NCBI GenBank assembly: GCA_030549775.1
Contig: CM060174.1
Location: forward strand, 9,042,527-9,106,526
Direction: 5' to 3'
DNA: 64,000 nt
Origin: Tamarix chinensis
Taxonomy: Eukaryota; Streptophyta; Magnoliopsida; Caryophyllales; Tamaricaceae
Positions 58,888 through 64,000 of the stretch are shown here, piece by piece. Both the position numbers and the translations under genes were made by a program. Each line of letters starts with the position of its first letter. The stretch's first letter is position 1. Under the pieces are notes generated by a model that saw only the letters and a program-made list of their open reading frames with translations, was not told the origin of the DNA and did no database searches.

Positions 58888-60230
58888 CTACTTGTATAAC
58901 TTCCTCGCACGATCAATAAATGATTGCAGTATCAAGTCCCCTTTATTCACCTTATATTTCTTAGCGAGCTTTAACTCTTGCTCTAGTTGTAGCACTTTCT
59001 CGTTTAGTGTACTAATGGCGTTAACTTTTTGCTTATATTCTTCGATCTGTGAGGTTAAATTTTCCACCCTGGAAGCAGCTTCTGCTTGAGCACTTTCGAC
59101 CTACAAATTAAGAGTTTAAAATAGTTGTCCTTGGACACATCATTTCATGTGGAATAAATATTTCTTAAGTTACGCCGATCAATACCTTTTTCAGTTGAGC
59201 CTCAGCTGAATAGAATTGTTCTTCAATTTCCATGATTTTAGCTTCTGACGAAGATCTCTCTCTAATTTCGGCATTCAAGGCTTCTTCTTTCAACTTATAA
59301 GCTTGCAAGTGCTCTTCGAGCTGGGATTTTACACTTGCATGTTCTCTTTTGGCTTCCACATATGCTTCATGGAGCTGATTCTTTTCCTCAATCATTGTAG
59401 ACAACTGTTATGCGTAAGTAGTGCATCAATTAAAGGCTATGAATGAAATCAAAATAATACTATGTTAATACATATGTAATAAACATGAAGAGGGAAAAGG
59501 AAGATGGGGAATTTATGCCAAGCAAGCAACGGACCTCTGATTCGAGCCTTTCCCTTTCAGTACTTAGTTGCAGGGTCAAATCCTCGATTGCCTTCTTGGA
59601 ATAACATTGTTTTTCAACTGCATTCTCCTTCTCTGAAACAGCTGCAGATAGTTCTCCTGGAAGATCGATCAGTTTCAATTTGGACTCCACCAATTCATAA
59701 GTGAGTTTCAGACCCACTTCAGCCAACGACCTGTTATACGTCTTATACTGACTCAACTTCGCTTGCAATTTCTTGATCGTGTTCACTTTTTGTTCTACTC
59801 GACTCTCAGCGTGTTTTAGTTTCTCCATCAACTCCATTTCTTTCAAATGAGATGCCTTGAGCTTATCTTCACTGTTCTTCAACTTCCCCTGTGCCTTGTC
59901 CAACTCATTTTGTACAAATCCCAGCCGACTCTGCGTGTCTTGGAGTCTGTTGAAGGAATCCCACAATGCATCATCTAACTTCTTCGTCTCAGTTTTTGCT
60001 ACACTTAATGACTCTCTCGCCTCTCTCTCTCTCTTATTTGCGGCATGCAGCTCTTTCTCGAGGCTTGATACTGCCGCACGGAACTTCTCGAGTTCTGTTT
60101 TGAGTCCGGTTATTTCTCTTTTCAGATCATGTATTTTCCTCTCTAGGTTACTCTCTTCTTGCCTTAGTGTTCGTTCTTGAGATTCGAGATCTGCGATTGT
60201 CGCCGCATGAGAAGAGTGCCAGTTGGACAT
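58888..60230 (-). CDS. Coiled-coil protein gene B (three exons, 375 aa)
   Basis: Exons: 59,535-60,230 (232 codons), 59,186-59,404 (73 codons), 58,888-59,100 (70 codons plus TAG). Introns of 130 and 85 bp are GT-AG, phase 0, at the same positions as in gene A. The start ATG at 60,230 sits in the same context as in gene A. The N-terminus is MSNWHSSHAATIADLESQER, without the myristoylation glycine or the proline tract. Then comes the same Glu/Lys/Leu-rich coil, including KLKHAESRVEQKVNTIKKLQ and a YSKKAIEDLTLQLSTER block. A GAG-to-TAG change ends it nine residues earlier than gene A, and gene A's own TGA is TGG here. The frame is otherwise intact. Function unknown; a coiled-coil scaffold or dimerising role is inference. 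Confidence 0.8.
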
Positions 60231-61163
60231 TTTATAGGAAGTACCAGTGGCTGGTGTCCACCGACCGCCAATCCGATAGGAAATAAAAAAGGAAAAAAGT
60301 AAATTACATTAATTAATAGACTGATTGGTTTGGTTCGGATCGACATGAGGTAAATTGATGGAAAATAATTTATTTATTTTCGTTGGTTCCGTTTAGATAG
60401 AAAAATAAAAAGTTTATTTAAATTAATAAGGATTAAAAAAATCTTTAATTATTTTTTTTATTACCTTTTAATTTGAGAGTAATGGAACGAAGAAAAAAAA
60501 TAAATAAACTTCTATCTAATTAGATAAAAATATCATCCCTTAATACATATATTATCAATGTTATTTGTTTTATTTTCTACACTTATTTACTTCAATCTAA
60601 ACTAAATTAAAATAATATTCTTCATGATTTGATTTTATTTCTTTCACTTATATTATATTTTAACATTTATTTTTATTTTAATTCATTCTTATCCAAACAC
60701 ACTATAATATATCACAAAATGACTCAAAGTCTTGAAGCATAGCAATTAACCTGTAAGACGAATTGAAGCTCATATAAGGAATATTTTGTTAATATTATAC
60801 GTTCACTCATGAATTATGTAGCTTTATAGGAAGAGGAACGCGTGTCCTTTATATTTTCATGGTCCATATAATAACAAATAAAAATACTTTTGTAAATTTC
60901 TAAACACAAGAAAAAATCCTTACACAATAAAGAATTAGCGAAAGAAATAAAAAGGAAACGGTTTTATATAGTTCACTTGGCGTAAGCCAAAGATGAGACT
61001 AAAATAGCATTTCCACCACTGCAACATGCTTCTTGTGTCTGAATACAGACCCAATTCACCTTATAAAGTCTCATTAGATTATCATTACTCATCAGATGGT
61101 ATATATCAAAGCAACCTATATGACTTTAGAAGTGTTGAACCTAGCTTTACTGATATTATTATG
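60231..61163. other. Upstream flank of gene B, shared with copy A
   Basis: Non-coding, collinear with 29,142-30,104 including the GATTGGTTTGG...ATCCAAACACAC segment. Homology ends near 61,163. Confidence 0.6.
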
Positions 61164-63703
61164 TAATGTGACTTGTGTGCATGAAGTTAAAATAATGCTC
61201 ATTTCATTTTTGTAATAAAGTTCTTTTAGCAATTTATACATTATTTTAGAAGATAATAAATATACCATAATATTATGATTCATGATTAATTAAAAAATAA
61301 TATAATAATTAGTGTAAAACAAAGAAAGAAAAAATAAGGGTGAAAAATAAAAGTAAACATTAACTAATCAAAAACAATTTTTTCAAAACAAAATTTTCTA
61401 CCTAAAATGACTTTATTTATGAAATAGACAGAATACTTATGAAAAGGAGGCAATATGCCTATGGCTCATGCACTTGGAAAAAATAATACTAGCAAATGAA
61501 AAGTGAATATTATGAAAGAAAAAAATATAGTTAAAACACTATTAACTATGAATTAAATAGAAGTTGACAAATTAATAATATCATTTAATTTAATATATTT
61601 ATTTTACTATTTAGAAATAGTTTGGACTCTTTTATAAATATTTTACTTCAACTATAGATTTTGTTGTCTAGTGAGATCTACTAGTGCTTTCTTACATTAG
61701 CTTGTGATCAAAATATATAGCATAATAACCCAAGGTAGAGGATTTGAAGGATAGAAAAGAAATATAGTATGAATAAGAATAAAAATAGATTTCAAGACAC
61801 AAAAAATAAAATTTATTGTCATTATATAAAATTATACATTTCTACCTAGGATTGTAAGATTTTACCAATCATACTTGAGGTCTTCAAATCCTACCACAAC
61901 TCTACTACTTTAATATTCTCTATAGAATTGTGGATCGTTAATCAATTTTGTATCGTAGGATTGTAGAACCATATAATATGGTTGGATCAAAGAATTATAG
62001 AATCATAAGATGTGAATCAGAATCTTAACAACTATAGTTGTAACAAATATAAGCAATTACTCCAATAATATTAGAGGTGTGATCGATATATATTAGTATG
62101 TAATTATGTAAAAATTAAATGTTCCCATGATTAATAATAAATTAGGAAATTTTTTTCCAAATATGGCTAATAAATTGTTAGTATTAAGTGCTTATTTGGT
62201 ATGAGGTTAATAAGGATGGAAAATATATCCCTCAATTTTATAGCATGCATATATATACCTAATAGCTACAACAATCACTAGCCTTTCAATTGATCAACTC
62301 AAATGGAATGCTCCAACAAAAAAGGAAATAAAAAAATTAGTTGAAGGGAGGGAGGGAGGGAGAGAGTGAATTGGTTGCCTAAGTATTAAAAATTATAATT
62401 AACTAAAAAAGGATTTTAAAAAATAAAAATATTTATGATAGTAATTGATATATAGTAGATTCATATATTCAGCAACAAACATCCTTTATTCAAACAAATA
62501 ATATAATAAAATTAAATATCTATCGGTATCAATAAATAAGTTATTTTAATTATTTGTACACTTTTTTTATAAGCTAATAAAGTTAGTCTTAAAATTCCAT
62601 TTACATCCCTCACTAAAAAACAACAAAGTATTTAATGCATAGATAATAAAAGAAAAAAGTGAGCGTAAAAGTGGGAAATAGATTTTAACTTTTTAAAATG
62701 ACCATTTTTTTAATACATATTGAATAATTAATTTTTTTTATATTATTATAAAAATTCTACACATAAAATTATTTTGACATCTTTTACTTGTAGACTTAAC
62801 TTATAGGATGCAAAATCTACTTAAGAGTGAATCATTTGTTAAACATGCACATTTTATAGACAATATGATCCCTTAACTATAGCTTAGTTTTTGATGCATT
62901 TATTAACTTTTGAGTTTGTCTTAATGTACCTAAACATTGATATTTGAAGTAATAAATAATTACATTACTTACCAAAAAAAATACTATGTATAATATAATG
63001 TTTGATTAGATGAGATCCAAATTTTTGTAACTGTCTATAATTTTTTTTATTGCAACATTAACTGTTTAACCTATATACTTATATTCTCATTATTTCATGA
63101 ACCACTAAGAGCATCACCTTGAAATTGATTTTGTATAAACTATAGAATTGAATTTAATCCCCACAAAAGGCATGCATTTTTCCTTGTGTTACCCTTCAAA
63201 CTAATTCACTAAAAATTGGGGGGAAAGTTGATAATAAGACTTTCCTTGCTAGAGGCTGCAATATGGGAGATTGAATTCCATCTATGACAATAATGGAATT
63301 ACTCCTTGTGGGTAATAGTGTACCTGAAACTCATACATACCGGATCAACTAAAACATATGTCATAATTTATCTCATCTACAATATCCTAGGGTAGGGGTA
63401 GTGGATACACTAAAGATAAGGGAAGCACCTTTTGATGATGATGATGATGATGATGATATTTATATATATACATATATAGTAAATTTGATATTCTTTTTTT
63501 TTCTTTATTATTACAAATGTTGCAAAAGGGGAACAATAAAAGCATAGAGAATTATAGATTTATAGAAGGCTTGCCTTGAAATAATAATTATTTTAAGGTA
63601 AAAAAGTAATAATACTATTACATTGAGAATGCATGACTAATACAAGTACCATCTATTTTTAGCATTTCCTTTTTAGAACTAGACAGACAATGACATTGTA
63701 TTT
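61164..63703. other. AT-rich spacer without recognised genes
   Basis: No codon-like stretch on either strand. Contains (GGGA)n at 62,343-62,362 and (GAT)n at 63,432-63,457. 61,900-62,040 has loosely repeated TAGAATCATAAGAT / TCGTAGGATTGTAG motifs. Confidence 0.5.
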
Positions 63704-64000
63704 CACTACAAGAAAACTCTTTTATAGCAACAAAACTTTTGCAATGCTGACACCTTGCAATGACATTTGTTGTTGCAATATATGTAATAGTTATTTGTAA
63801 TAAATATTGATTAGATTTATTGCAACGACTATACTTGTTGTAAATATTTATATTATTTTAATGCAATAACATTTATATGTTTTGCAACCACATTTTTCAT
63901 TGCAATATATACGATGGCTTATTTGCAACAAAATTTATTTGTTGCAATATATAAAATATTTTTGCAACGACTTTTTTTTGTTGCAAAATATTGATTGAAT
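63704..64000. mobile_element. Left end of a CACTA element (runs off the window)
   Basis: CACTACAAGAAAACTC is a canonical CACTA terminus. It is followed by at least ten direct and inverted copies of TTGCAACGAC / TTGTTGCAA within 290 bases, typical subterminal repeats. The other end and TSD lie outside the window. The subterminal motif differs from that of the CACTA at 20.5 kb, so it is another family. Confidence 0.8.

Larger units (their letters stand above)
51553..61163. repeat. Segmental duplication, copy B
   Basis: Collinear with 14,052-30,104 once the Cassandra multimer (52,430-56,515) and the solo LTR (57,716-58,395) are removed. It begins directly against a truncated gypsy integrase and ends near CTTTACTGATATTATTATG at 61,163. 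Same orientation as copy A, about 37.5 kb downstream. Confidence 0.88.

Overview
This window looks like repeat-rich intergenic DNA from an angiosperm nuclear genome. The evidence is an AT-rich background, GT-AG introns, Ty1/copia and Ty3/gypsy remnants, CACTA transposon ends, and several copies of the plant TRIM element Cassandra, whose LTR carries a 5S rRNA-derived segment. I cannot name the species. Nearly all long reading frames here are transposon relics or simple-repeat artefacts. Only two genes look intact: a pair of minus-strand, three-exon coiled-coil genes (gene A, 27,642-29,141, 415 aa; gene B, 58,888-60,230, 375 aa).

Layout. 1-8.4 kb: a copia RT remnant, a Myb/SANT-like pseudogene with a recognisable intron, a 90-bp fragment of a third coiled-coil copy, a ~190-bp tandem repeat, then AT-rich spacer. 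8.4-13.7 kb: a giant minus-strand solo LTR of a gypsy family, itself carrying a Cassandra solo LTR. 14.05-30.1 kb: duplication copy A (copia relic, a TRIM inside it, then a giant solo LTR and a CACTA element inside the TRIM, then coiled-coil gene A). 30.1-33.8 kb: TTTCACCA-rich repeats, partly inverted. 33.8-41.2 kb: a gypsy element with intact TSDs, a truncated 5' LTR, a gag pseudogene, no pol, and a 4.7-kb 3' LTR. 41.2-43.8 kb: an eight-unit ~243-bp tandem array bounded by GACCC-rich DNA. 44.3-51.55 kb: CACTA-like and Cassandra scraps, then a decayed gypsy element with a complete Cassandra in it. 51.55-61.16 kb: duplication copy B (the same copia-TRIM-coiled-coil unit, with a multimeric Cassandra and a 680-bp solo LTR inserted). 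61.2-64 kb: AT-rich spacer ending in a CACTA left terminus.

The main result is the A/B pair. Removing insertions bounded by target-site duplications (TSDs) collapses both copies to one ~4.9-kb unit. This gives a relative order: copia decay, TRIM insertion, duplication, then independent insertions in each copy. In A these were a 4.7-kb solo LTR and a 6.4-kb CACTA; in B, Cassandra multimers and a solo LTR. Each copy preserves the empty site of the other's insertions. The duplicated coiled-coil genes stayed open while the DNA around them was repeatedly invaded, and their N- and C-termini have diverged. All calls come from reading the sequence by eye; homology searches and expression data would be needed to name the coiled-coil family and prove expression.
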